Shown here: positions 8,845-17,151 of the stretch, in pieces
Layout of the letters: each line of letters opens with the position of its first letter
Numbering within the stretch: position 1 is the stretch's first letter
Position numbers and translations under genes: made by a program
Notes under the pieces: model-generated
Database searches by the model: none
What the model was told of the DNA's origin: nothing
The model's input: only the letters and a program-made list of their open reading frames with translations
From: Methylophilus medardensis
Lineage (GTDB): Bacteria > Pseudomonadota > Gammaproteobacteria > Burkholderiales > Methylophilaceae
DNA length: 64,000 nt
Assembly (NCBI RefSeq): GCF_006363915.1
Contig: NZ_CP040946.1
Strand: one strand, 5' to 3'

Positions 8845-10140
8845 CTATTGGCGCATAAGCGCTTCGATATCAGCCACGGTTTTCACCGCTGTAGAAGTCA
8901 GCACCTCGTGACCATTCGGGGTCACGAGAACATCATCTTCAATGCGGATGCCGATATTCCAGAAGTGCTCAGGCACCTGTTCTGCCGGGCGCACATAACA
9001 ACCCGGCTCCACCGTTAACACATTGCCAGCTTGCAAGGTCACCCAATCGCCTTGTGCCGTTTTGTATTCACCGGCATCATGTACATCCAAGCCCAGCCAG
9101 TGGCCGGTGCGATGCATATAAAACTGGCGATAACTCCCGGTTTCAAGCACAGAGTCACGGCTACCCTGACACAAACCATAATGAATGAAGCCCTCCACCA
9201 GCACATTTAAAGCAGCCTCATGGGGCGCGTTCCAATGATGTGTTGGACTGACGCTACTAATTGCAGCCTGCTGGGCAGCTAACACCAACTCATAGAGATC
9301 CTTTTGCGCGGCACTAAAACGGCCATTGACGGGGAAAGTCCGCGTGATATCAGACGCATAGCCATCCAGCTCACAGCCTGCGTCAATCAATAGCAAATCC
9401 CCGGCATGTAATGGTGCATTGTTTGCGTTGTAATGCAGGGTACAGGCGTTTGCCCCCCCTGCCACAATGCTGGTATAGGCAGGCGCTTGCGCACCTTGGC
9501 TATAAAAAGCATGCAGAAACTCAGCCTCGATTTCATATTCGGACTTGCCGGGCATCACGGCTTGCATGGCACGATTGTGCGCGCCGGCAGCGATTTCAGC
9601 CGAACGACGCATCAACGCGATCTCGTAGGGGGATTTAATTAGACGCATGGCGTCCAGTGCTTGACGCACATCCACCAATTTGGCGGGTGCCTGTACACCG
9701 GTGCGGGCTTGTGCTTTCACTGCATTTAACCAGCCACTCACTTTGGTATCCCAGCCAGCATCACTGCCAAGACTGAAAAACAGTTCTGGTTGATTACCCA
9801 TCATGGTCGGTAACAGCGTATCTAGCTGCGTGATTGAATAGGCCTCATCAAACCCAAATTCATCTTTGGCGGCTTCTGGCCCATAGCGAAAACCATCCCA
9901 AATTTCGCGCTCGATGTCTTTGTCACGGCAAAACAGAATACTCTTGGGGGACGGGCCAGCGATCAGCACCAATACCGCCTCTGGCTCTTTAAAGCCGGTG
10001 AGGTAATAAAAATAACTGTCAAAACGATAAGGATAATGACTATCGCGATTGCGTGTCACTTCTGGCGCAGTTGGAATCACTGCGATACCAGCCTGCATGC
10101 GATCCATCAATTGCTGGCGACGACGGGAAAATTCTTGCAT
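8845..10140 (-). CDS. pepP: Xaa-Pro aminopeptidase (aminopeptidase P)
   Basis: A 431-residue M24 metallopeptidase that removes N-terminal residues preceding proline. An N-terminal creatinase-like domain (about 1-170) is followed by the pita-bread fold with the metal ligands visible in LLIDAGCELDGYASDITRTFP (two Asp), HRTGHWLGLDVHD (His), TVEPGCY (Glu) and IRIEDDVLV (Glu). I chose ATG 10140 (MQEFSRRR), since E. coli PepP starts similarly; an in-frame TTG lies 12 bp earlier. It heads the pepP-ubiH-ubi hydroxylase group, with 44 bp to ubiH. Confidence 0.93.
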   Translation of the reverse strand: MQEFSRRRQQLMDRMQAGIAVIPTAPEVTRNRDSHYPYRFDSYFYYLTGFKEPEAVLVLIAGPSPKSILFCRDKDIEREIWDGFRYGPEAAKDEFGFDEAYSITQLDTLLPTMMGNQPELFFSLGSDAGWDTKVSGWLNAVKAQARTGVQAPAKLVDVRQALDAMRLIKSPYEIALMRRSAEIAAGAHNRAMQAVMPGKSEYEIEAEFLHAFYSQGAQAPAYTSIVAGGANACTLHYNANNAPLHAGDLLLIDAGCELDGYASDITRTFPVNGRFSAAQKDLYELVLAAQQAAISSVSPTHHWNAPHEAALNVLVEGFIHYGLCQGSRDSVLETGSYRQFYMHRTGHWLGLDVHDAGEYKTAQGDWVTLQAGNVLTVEPGCYVRPAEQVPEHFWNIGIRIEDDVLVTPNGHEVLTSTAVKTVADIEALMRQ

Positions 10141-10228
10141 GAACACACTCAAAGCACATTCTGGAGGGTTAACTATTGTAGCCTATTTGGGTATCAAATG
10201 CAGGAATGGTTCAACCTGGTCAGCATGT

Positions 10229-11005
10229 CTAAAAGCCCATCATTTCATAGAGCGCCGACTGCCGCACCTGTTGCTCAGCATGTTGAATGGTGCCGTCGAG
10301 TTGCCATTGCTGTAACTGACCCGCCAAAATGGGTTGTATTTGTGCCGCACGCATGCCCGGCTTGATCGCAGGCAAATAAAGCATTTTCAACAGCAAAGCA
10401 TCAAGGCCGGTTAGCAGTGACTCTGGGGTTTTATCATTAAATACCGAGGGGTACACATGTTCTGAATCGTTAGGCAAGCCCATGGCTTGGGTGATTTCTT
10501 CAACGATGCATGACACCAAGGACCGATGTTCCTGCGCATGATCGACCGGAATCACGACCCAAGCGCGCTTGATCGCTTTATGGGTGTCTAAGCTGAGTCC
10601 GAACATACAGACGGCATCATCAGGCGGTTGCAGCTTGGCATTGCCGCTCACCTGAGCAATATCTTGCCGCCATTGCGCAGCTTGGCTAAAAACCACTGTC
10701 ATGTTTGCTTCAGCCGCATGTATCGCCATGTTGATGGGTAAGCCAGTCAATTGGGATAAGTGTTGTAAGTGCGCACGCGTCAACCACGCCGTTTTTTCAG
10801 ACTGATCAGCATCATGCTGCACCAACCACACTTTGATGGGCTGTTGCCACTTACGCACGGTTTGCTCGCCGGCCACATACTCATTGCGCAAAGCGACTTC
10901 GACAAACGCTTGCTGTAAATACGCGGGCGACTGCCACGGTTCTTCAGCGCACGCCAAGCTTGTTGTCAGCATCAGCATCCACCCACCGTGGCGCAAATTA
11001 ATCAT
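10229..11005 (-). CDS. Secreted DUF2927-type protein
   Basis: A 258-residue protein with a signal peptide (MINLRHGG, then a hydrophobic stretch ending SLACAEE). The body carries the pattern of the DUF2927 family: an N-terminal part with IKVWLVQH and a central CIVEEITQAMGLPNDS ... SVFND block, where a conserved Glu-Glu and Asn-Asp lie around a predicted helix. The function of the family is not known to me; the arrangement loosely recalls a secreted hydrolase but no metal site is clear. The ATG at 11005 overlaps the end of the DUF3820 gene by 8 bp. A start further upstream at 11026 would spoil the signal peptide. Confidence 0.6.
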   Translation of the reverse strand: MINLRHGGWMLMLTTSLACAEEPWQSPAYLQQAFVEVALRNEYVAGEQTVRKWQQPIKVWLVQHDADQSEKTAWLTRAHLQHLSQLTGLPINMAIHAAEANMTVVFSQAAQWRQDIAQVSGNAKLQPPDDAVCMFGLSLDTHKAIKRAWVVIPVDHAQEHRSLVSCIVEEITQAMGLPNDSEHVYPSVFNDKTPESLLTGLDALLLKMLYLPAIKPGMRAAQIQPILAGQLQQWQLDGTIQHAEQQVRQSALYEMMGF

Positions 11006-11228
11006 GCGATTGCGTCGCATGAGCACGCAGCGGGGTTAACAATGATGACAAGCCGTTGTGGTCTATCTCACGCATTAAATACAACAAACGCCCTAACTCG
11101 CCGGGCGGAAACCCCTCCCGCGCAAACCAATGCAGATAATGACCAGGCAAATCGGCAATCAAGCGACCTTGATACTTGCCATAGGGCATTTTAAGCGTCA
11201 CTAACTGAATTAAATCTTCTTGTTTCAT
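10998..11228 (-). CDS. DUF3820 family small protein
   Basis: A 76-residue protein. The block MPYGKYQGRLIADLPGHYLHWF (about 14-35) is the DUF3820 signature, followed by LGRLLYLMREIDHNGL. DUF3820 proteins are small, conserved in proteobacteria, and of unproven function; some are labelled as quorum-sensing-related. The open frame extends 54 codons upstream but that part has no such conservation and is cysteine and arginine rich, so ATG 11228 was chosen. It is translationally coupled to the DUF2927 gene. Confidence 0.75.
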   Translation of the reverse strand: MKQEDLIQLVTLKMPYGKYQGRLIADLPGHYLHWFAREGFPPGELGRLLYLMREIDHNGLSSLLTPLRAHATQSHD

Positions 11229-11401
11229 AAAAAAACACAATCGAACAATCCATCCATTGTAAGCAAAATCACATGCCTTGCAGATTTTTTTGCAGCGCAC
11301 CCTTAAAAAATTCCGCCAACGTCCGTTATCCCTTTTGAGTATGGTTTGCGCCATAACAACAAAAAAAATACTTTGCGTGACAATTAACATCGCGAAAGAC
11401 C

Positions 11402-12433
11402 ATGATGCAATACGAGATTACTAAAGAAAAAAGTGCAGAATATTTAAGACAAGCGATTCATCACATGTCGCAACAAGATGCCGCCTTTCATCCCGTCAGC
11501 TATGCTGTCTGGTATGAATATTCATCAGGCGAGCATGCGCGCCTGATTGATGAAGTCAATGATTTGATCGAAAAAGAAAAGAAACTGAACGAAAAAAGTA
11601 CGGCACACCTGTTTCATAAACATATCGCCGCGACCGACCCCGATAGTGCTAAGGTATTGGTAGAACGGTTTAATCAAGTGGTCACGGACATTACCACTTC
11701 AACCAAGCAAGCTGGCCAAGAAACCTCACAGTTTAAAAAATCGCTGGATGCCTGGTCGGGTGAGATTCAACAACTAGAGCCGCAACTGGGTGCGCAATTA
11801 GGCTCTTTGTTATCGGACACCTTGCAAATGCAGAGCGCCATGCATGGTTTGCAACACAAACTCGAATCGAGCTTAGAAGAGATTTCTGACCTGAAGAGTG
11901 AGATCATGAAGGCCAAGCAAGAAGCGATTTCAGATGGCTTGACCGGACTGATGAACCGCAAAGGCTTTGATTCGGCCCTGCATCAATGCCTGGACACCCT
12001 CCCAGACCAAGAAACCTGTCTTGTCATCGCCGACATTGATTTTTTCAAAAAAGTAAACGACAGCTACGGCCATTTGTTTGGGGATAAAGTCATTCAGGCC
12101 GTCGCCAGAGTACTCAAAACAGTGTCTGGCAACTTGTATACCGCTGCGCGTTACGGAGGTGAGGAATTTGTGCTGTTATTGCCACACACCAGCATGGAAA
12201 CGGCGCGCGAGATTGCTGAAAATATCAGGCGCCAAGTTGCCGCGATCACGATTAAAAACAATGTGTCGCAACGACTGATCTCAAACATCACCATTTCTCT
12301 CGGCCTCACCGTTTACCAGCCAGGCGAATCTGTCGATAGTTTTATCACGCGCGCCGACCAGGCCTTGTACACCTCAAAAGCCAAAGGTCGCAACCGGGTG
12401 ACGATGATTGAGGATGCCCTAGCCGCAGCTTGA
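11402..12433 (+). CDS. Diguanylate cyclase (GGDEF) with helical N-terminus
   Basis: A 343-residue protein. Residues 1-170 are helical and partly coiled coil, without membrane segments, so it is likely a cytoplasmic sensor of unknown signal. A GGDEF domain follows (about 172-340): SDGLTGLMNRKGF, VIADIDFFKKVNDSYGH with the metal Asp, and GGEEF at 252-256. These intact residues predict synthesis of c-di-GMP from two GTP. The inhibitory RxxD I-site five residues before GGEEF is absent (G243-N244-L245-Y246), so product feedback inhibition is not expected. The gene diverges from the DUF3820 pair and is monocistronic. Confidence 0.92.
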   Translation: MMQYEITKEKSAEYLRQAIHHMSQQDAAFHPVSYAVWYEYSSGEHARLIDEVNDLIEKEKKLNEKSTAHLFHKHIAATDPDSAKVLVERFNQVVTDITTSTKQAGQETSQFKKSLDAWSGEIQQLEPQLGAQLGSLLSDTLQMQSAMHGLQHKLESSLEEISDLKSEIMKAKQEAISDGLTGLMNRKGFDSALHQCLDTLPDQETCLVIADIDFFKKVNDSYGHLFGDKVIQAVARVLKTVSGNLYTAARYGGEEFVLLLPHTSMETAREIAENIRRQVAAITIKNNVSQRLISNITISLGLTVYQPGESVDSFITRADQALYTSKAKGRNRVTMIEDALAAA

Positions 12434-12442
12434 TTCAGCGAC

Positions 12443-12472
12443 GGGCGCCAAACAGTTAACCTGCTGGCGCCC
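12443..12472. terminator. Hairpin between convergent GGDEF gene and psiE
   Basis: GGGCGCCA (12443-12450) pairs with TGGCGCCC (12465-12472), with an inner CAG/CTG pair extending the stem. No good T-run follows on either strand, so termination is only a possibility. Confidence 0.4.
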
Positions 12473-12478
12473 CAGCGT

Positions 12479-12907
12479 TTAAAGCAAATCGCGCTGCTGT
12501 TGCGGGATATCTTCGTAAGGGTAGCGCGAATGACCAAAGCGCATCACCAGCACCGAAATCGCCAAGATCAAAATTGCGGCAGACACCGCGAGCATATGCG
12601 TTTCTGTCATTTCTTTCATGTCTAATAACAGATAACGCGCTAGCGCCACCATGGCAATATAAATCGGATATCGCATCGGCAATTTGCCTGAGCCGAAATA
12701 ACTATTGATCATGGAAAACACTTCTAGGTACAAAAATAGTTGCAGCAAATCCCCGAGCCCGACCATGCCCGCCTGCCACATGCGCGATAATTCATGCGCC
12801 AACGAAAAAAACGTCGCCAGCGTGACGAGCCCCAGTCCCAAGCGCTCGATCCACATTAAGGCATGATGTGCCCATTTATCCGTTTTGTGTTCGTATGGTG
12901 GTTTCAT
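12479..12907 (-). CDS. psiE: PsiE-family membrane protein
   Basis: A 142-residue protein with four predicted membrane segments (about 18-40, 50-68, 82-102, 108-128) and the pattern LLQLFLYLEVFSMINSYF followed by MRYPIYIAMVALARYLLLD, characteristic of the PsiE (phosphate-starvation-inducible E) family. Its biochemical role is unknown. The start ATG 12907 overlaps the murU stop codon as ATGA, which indicates co-translation with the cell-wall recycling genes murU and amgK. A longer frame starting at 12934 lies inside murU and is less likely. Confidence 0.82.
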   Translation of the reverse strand: MKPPYEHKTDKWAHHALMWIERLGLGLVTLATFFSLAHELSRMWQAGMVGLGDLLQLFLYLEVFSMINSYFGSGKLPMRYPIYIAMVALARYLLLDMKEMTETHMLAVSAAILILAISVLVMRFGHSRYPYEDIPQQQRDLL

Positions 12908-13581
12908 TTTGCCCCCTGTTGCGTGCGCAACCATCTATCTAATTGTTGTAAGCGTTCTGGTGTGCCAATATCATGCCATATTCCGGCGTGGTGTTGTCCA
13001 CTCACCTGCTGCTGTTGCATGGCCTGCCTGAGTAATGGTGCCAATTTGGCGGGCTGACCTTTAATCACGCTGTCAAACAACTGCGGATGATAAATGCCCA
13101 CGCCAGAAAAAGTCAGTGTTTGGGCTGCCGTTTCAACCACCATCCCATTCGCTAAGCCAAAATCCCCTGCGGCGTGCTGCGGTGGATTATCCACCATCAC
13201 CAAATGCGCCAATTTTCCTTCTGGCAATGAGAGCTTCGCATAATCGATATCGGTGAACACATCGCCATTGATGACCAAAAAAGGCTGGTCCCCCAGCAAA
13301 GGCAGGGCATTGGCGATGCCGCCTGCTGTCTCTAAAGCCGTGCCTTCAGCACTGTAGCGAATCTGCAATTGCCACTGCGCGCCGTCACCCAGCGCCGCCT
13401 CAATCTGCTGGCCGAGATGCGCATGATTAATCACCAACTCGCGAAAACCGCTCAGCGCGAGACGCTCAATGTGCCAGACGATCAGTGGCTTACCGCCCAC
13501 CATTAACAAAGGCTTCGGCGTATGGTCCGTCAGTGGCCGCATGCGCTCGCCACGGCCGGCTGCCAAAATCATGGCTCGCAT
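12904..13581 (-). CDS. murU: N-acetylmuramate-1-phosphate uridylyltransferase
   Basis: A 225-residue sugar-1-phosphate nucleotidyltransferase. The N-terminal motif is MRAMILAAGRGERMRPLT followed by KPLL, and the metal-binding NGDVFTDID motif is near residue 106. It lies directly after an AmgK-type kinase with 3 bp between, and this pairing is diagnostic for MurU, which makes UDP-MurNAc from MurNAc-1-phosphate in the MurA-bypassing peptidoglycan recycling route. Without this neighbour it would only be called a generic nucleotidyltransferase. Confidence 0.88.
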   Translation of the reverse strand: MRAMILAAGRGERMRPLTDHTPKPLLMVGGKPLIVWHIERLALSGFRELVINHAHLGQQIEAALGDGAQWQLQIRYSAEGTALETAGGIANALPLLGDQPFLVINGDVFTDIDYAKLSLPEGKLAHLVMVDNPPQHAAGDFGLANGMVVETAAQTLTFSGVGIYHPQLFDSVIKGQPAKLAPLLRQAMQQQQVSGQHHAGIWHDIGTPERLQQLDRWLRTQQGAK

Positions 13582-13584
13582 GAT

Positions 13585-14556
13585 TTAGGCCACCTTTTCC
13601 AAGGTGAGCAGCAGCCGTAAAAATGGCCGCAATTCAACATAACGCTCGCAAGCTGCCTGCAGATACTGCATCACTAAAGGCATATCCTTGAGGTAGCCAT
13701 CCTTGCCATCCCGATGAGACAAGCGGGCAAAAATCCCCAACACTTTAATATGGCGTTGCACACCCATCCACTCAAAATCTTTATAAAACTCACCAAAATC
13801 ATTGCTAACCGGCAAGCCAGCTTTTTTAGCGGATTGCCAATAGCGCACCACCCAATCCATCAGGTCTTCTTCGTCCCAACGAATGTAGGCATCTTTGAAC
13901 AAAGAGGCCAAGTCATAGGTAATCGGCCCAATCACAGCATCCTGAAAATCTAAAACGCCCGGGTTATGATCCGCGGTTACCATCAGGTTGCGGGAGTGAT
14001 AATCACGATGCACGGTCACTTGTGGTTGCTGCAGAATATTATTAATCAGCAGACCAAAGGTCTTATCCATCACCGCCTGCTGTTCAGCAGTCAGCGTTTT
14101 GCCCAAATGTTTTGCGATGTACCACTCAGGAAACAGCTGTAATTCTCGCATCAGCAGCGCTTCGTCATAGGGTGGCAACGCGTCTGTACGCGTTGCGAGT
14201 TGCATCTTGATCAACGCTTGGCAAGCATCGCCATACAGGGCTTTGGCATTATCGCGATTGAGTACCGAGAGATAGGTATCATTGCCTAAATCACTCAATA
14301 ACAAAAAACCTTGCGCAATATCTTGCGCGATAATGTTGGGCACATTAAGCCCGGCCGCCAGCAACTGCTCGGCCACTTGCACGAAGGGACGACAGTCCTC
14401 CTGTGGCGGTGGCGCGTCCATCGCGATCAGGGTCTGCGTGGGTAAATGCACGCGAAAATAGCGCCTGAAGCTCGCATCCGCCGAGGCCGTGGTCATCGTA
14501 AAAGGCTGATCAAGCACCTGCTCAAGCCATTGTTGAAGTTGCTGTGTTCTATCCAC
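13585..14556 (-). CDS. amgK: N-acetylmuramate/N-acetylglucosamine kinase
   Basis: A 323-residue aminoglycoside-phosphotransferase-fold kinase. The catalytic loop HRDYHSRNLMV (near 188-198) and the metal motif GVLDFQDAV (near 206-214) are intact. With MurU downstream it should phosphorylate MurNAc (and GlcNAc) at the anomeric position for recycling. Start choice is uncertain. GTG 14556 has GGGAA about 5 bp upstream; an in-frame TTG lies at 14568. No ATG fits. The gene diverges from lptD, with about 200 bp between, in which I see no convincing promoter for either side. Confidence 0.87.
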   Translation of the reverse strand: MDRTQQLQQWLEQVLDQPFTMTTASADASFRRYFRVHLPTQTLIAMDAPPPQEDCRPFVQVAEQLLAAGLNVPNIIAQDIAQGFLLLSDLGNDTYLSVLNRDNAKALYGDACQALIKMQLATRTDALPPYDEALLMRELQLFPEWYIAKHLGKTLTAEQQAVMDKTFGLLINNILQQPQVTVHRDYHSRNLMVTADHNPGVLDFQDAVIGPITYDLASLFKDAYIRWDEEDLMDWVVRYWQSAKKAGLPVSNDFGEFYKDFEWMGVQRHIKVLGIFARLSHRDGKDGYLKDMPLVMQYLQAACERYVELRPFLRLLLTLEKVA

Positions 14557-14754
14557 AAATGTTCCCAAATAATGAATCAGCCCATGCTTCGGGCATTACT
14601 GTTAAAATGTGGCTGTCATTTTAAGTGAAAAATGACTTTTTAAGCGTTTTCATGAATAATATAGCCCAACAGAAGCGGGACATCTGGCCATCGGGTCCGG
14701 GATGCGTGCATACAAACGTCGGCCATCAATGGGCCTCACCGAAACGATCACTCT

Positions 14755-17151
14755 TTGAATAATTTGCAAGTTCACTCATCCTCTTTTCAGGATCGCGGCA
14801 TTCGCCTGATTTTGGCGCTGATCGCCATCAGCATGCTTGCGCCAGTCGTTGCGCGCGCGGATGACACAGCGCCTGCGATGCCACCGGCTGAAAACCTGCA
14901 GATGGCAGAAAATGCTGCGCTACCCGGGGCAATTGAAATTGAAGGTGATAGCTTGCAGCTGCGCATGGATAGGCAGATGCGTGCAATTGGCAATGCCGTG
15001 ATTCGTAAAGAAGGTCAGCAAGTCACTGGTGACGATATCCGCTATGACATTCAAAACGACGAACTACAAGTAGATGGCAACGCGGTGATTACTGCGGGGC
15101 AAACCACCATTAAAGGACCCCTGTTGCGCATGCGGCTGAGCGAAAACATCGGCGAAATGCGGGATGTCACCATTGAATTCAAAAGCAGCCAGCCGCCGCC
15201 TAGTAATCAAGACAGTAGCCCACTTTTAAATGATCAAGCCATTTTGCTGAGTGATCCGAAAAGGTACATGGAAGACAACCAGTCTTACAGCACACAAAAA
15301 ACCACCAGCTCGTTTGACAATATCCGCGCAACGGCAAAACAAGTGCTGTTTGAGGGCCAAAATATCAAACGCTTGAAAAATGCCAGCTATACCTCTTGTG
15401 CTGCGAACGTGGATGATTGGTATATCAAAACCAACAATCTAGAACTCAATGACTACACGCGCACTGGCGAGGCCACCAATGCCTTTGTTGAGTTTAAAGG
15501 CGTACCGATTCTTTACACGCCATGGATGAGTTTTTCATACAATAATCAGCGTAAAAGTGGCCTGCTGGCGCCGCTGTGGGGTTCGACCTCCCGTAGTGGC
15601 TTCGAATTGCTGACGCCTTATTACATTAATATCCGGCCGGATATGGATGCCACGATTGCTACCCGCTTCTTGAGTAAACGGGGCGTACAACTGCAGGGTG
15701 AATTCCGCTATCTGGATGAAGATTATTCCGGCATTAATAATCTGGAATATCTGGACAAAGACAGCTTGACTGGTCAAACCCGGTTTTACGCCAAATTATC
15801 GCATTTGCAACGATTTAGTGACCACTGGTCTGGCGGCTACAACTTAGAAAAAGTCTCCGATGATACTTATTTTTCGGAGATGGCGACCCGCATTCAGGCT
15901 ACCTCCCGTGTTAACTTACAACAAGGCGCATTCCTCAACTATAACAGTGAGCACTTAACATTTAACGGCGTAGTCCAGCGTTACCAAAACTTGGATAACG
16001 TCTCCTATGTTTACCAGAGACTGCCACAGTTAACATTGACCTATAACGATGAATGGAAAGGTTTTAAGACCCAAACCGGCGCGCAGTATGTCAATTTTCA
16101 GGCCATGGATGAGATGATCAATGCACCCTCCGGGAGCCGCTTGAGTCTATACCCATCGGTGGCTTATCCGATGAAAAATGCCTACGGCTACATTACGCCT
16201 AAAGTCGGCGTTCAAACCACCCAATACAGCCTGAACAATAATATTCCGCTGGGGTATTCTCAAGAATATAACCAACTCAGCAGAACGCTACCGATCATGA
16301 GCCTAGATTCAGGCTTATATTTTGATCGTGAAACCAGTTTGTTTGATACCACATATACTCATACTCTGGAGCCACGTGCTTATTATGTCTATATCCCTTA
16401 TCGCGACCAGAGCAAGCTACCGATTTTTGATACTTCATTGAACACGCTCAACCAAAACTCCATTTTTTATGAGAACCAATTTAGTGGCGATGACCGTTGG
16501 AACAATGCGAACCAGATGACCGTGGCTGTCACCAGCCGCCTGATTGATAGCGAGACCGGCATTGAGCGCCTGAGTGGAACCCTAGGCCAGCGGTTTTATT
16601 TTGAGGACCAAAAAGTCAGCTTACCGAATTCCACCAACAGTACCCGAAAGTCTTCCGATATTCTGGCTGGATTCACTGCGCGTCTGTCAAGTCGACTCAA
16701 TCTGGATACCTTCTGGCAATATGACCCAGACCGAGGCAATATGGAGCGCAATAACTATCTATTGCGCTATAACCCAGAACCCGGCAAGTCGTTCAGCTTT
16801 GGCTACCGTTATACGGCCAACGTCCTCGAGCAGTTCGATACGTCGGCCCAGTGGCCACTGGGCGCAGGTTGGTACGGTATCAGTCGCCTGAATTATTCCA
16901 TTCGCGATGGCAATGCAGTACAGTTTTTGGGCGGACTGGAATATGATGCCGGTTGCTGGCAGGCTCGTGCAGTCATGCAGCGCGTACAAACAGCGACCGC
17001 AAATGCCAACTATGCCATGTTTTTCCAACTCGAACTGGGCGGGCTGACTTCGATTGGCGCCAACCCGTTAAATGTGATCAAGCGCAATATTCCAAGCTAT
17101 ATGCGCACCTATGATATCCCGGCAATTTACAGAGACCAGAACTCGCAATGA
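14755..17151 (+). CDS. lptD: LPS assembly outer-membrane protein LptD
   Basis: A 798-residue protein. A signal peptide (hydrophobic IRLILALIAISMLAP, cleavage after VVARA near 35) leads into the periplasmic OstA/LptA-like jellyroll (about 60-145), then the large C-terminal beta-barrel (about 250-780). It forms the LPS translocon with LptE in the outer membrane. No ATG is in frame before the signal peptide; TTG 14755 is the best start and its ribosome-binding site is weak, so the true start is uncertain by a few codons. Only two cysteines exist, C215 and C734, so a single disulfide between the jellyroll and barrel is possible, where E. coli has two. It overlaps surA by 4 bp. Confidence 0.93.
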   Translation: MNNLQVHSSSFQDRGIRLILALIAISMLAPVVARADDTAPAMPPAENLQMAENAALPGAIEIEGDSLQLRMDRQMRAIGNAVIRKEGQQVTGDDIRYDIQNDELQVDGNAVITAGQTTIKGPLLRMRLSENIGEMRDVTIEFKSSQPPPSNQDSSPLLNDQAILLSDPKRYMEDNQSYSTQKTTSSFDNIRATAKQVLFEGQNIKRLKNASYTSCAANVDDWYIKTNNLELNDYTRTGEATNAFVEFKGVPILYTPWMSFSYNNQRKSGLLAPLWGSTSRSGFELLTPYYINIRPDMDATIATRFLSKRGVQLQGEFRYLDEDYSGINNLEYLDKDSLTGQTRFYAKLSHLQRFSDHWSGGYNLEKVSDDTYFSEMATRIQATSRVNLQQGAFLNYNSEHLTFNGVVQRYQNLDNVSYVYQRLPQLTLTYNDEWKGFKTQTGAQYVNFQAMDEMINAPSGSRLSLYPSVAYPMKNAYGYITPKVGVQTTQYSLNNNIPLGYSQEYNQLSRTLPIMSLDSGLYFDRETSLFDTTYTHTLEPRAYYVYIPYRDQSKLPIFDTSLNTLNQNSIFYENQFSGDDRWNNANQMTVAVTSRLIDSETGIERLSGTLGQRFYFEDQKVSLPNSTNSTRKSSDILAGFTARLSSRLNLDTFWQYDPDRGNMERNNYLLRYNPEPGKSFSFGYRYTANVLEQFDTSAQWPLGAGWYGISRLNYSIRDGNAVQFLGGLEYDAGCWQARAVMQRVQTATANANYAMFFQLELGGLTSIGANPLNVIKRNIPSYMRTYDIPAIYRDQNSQ

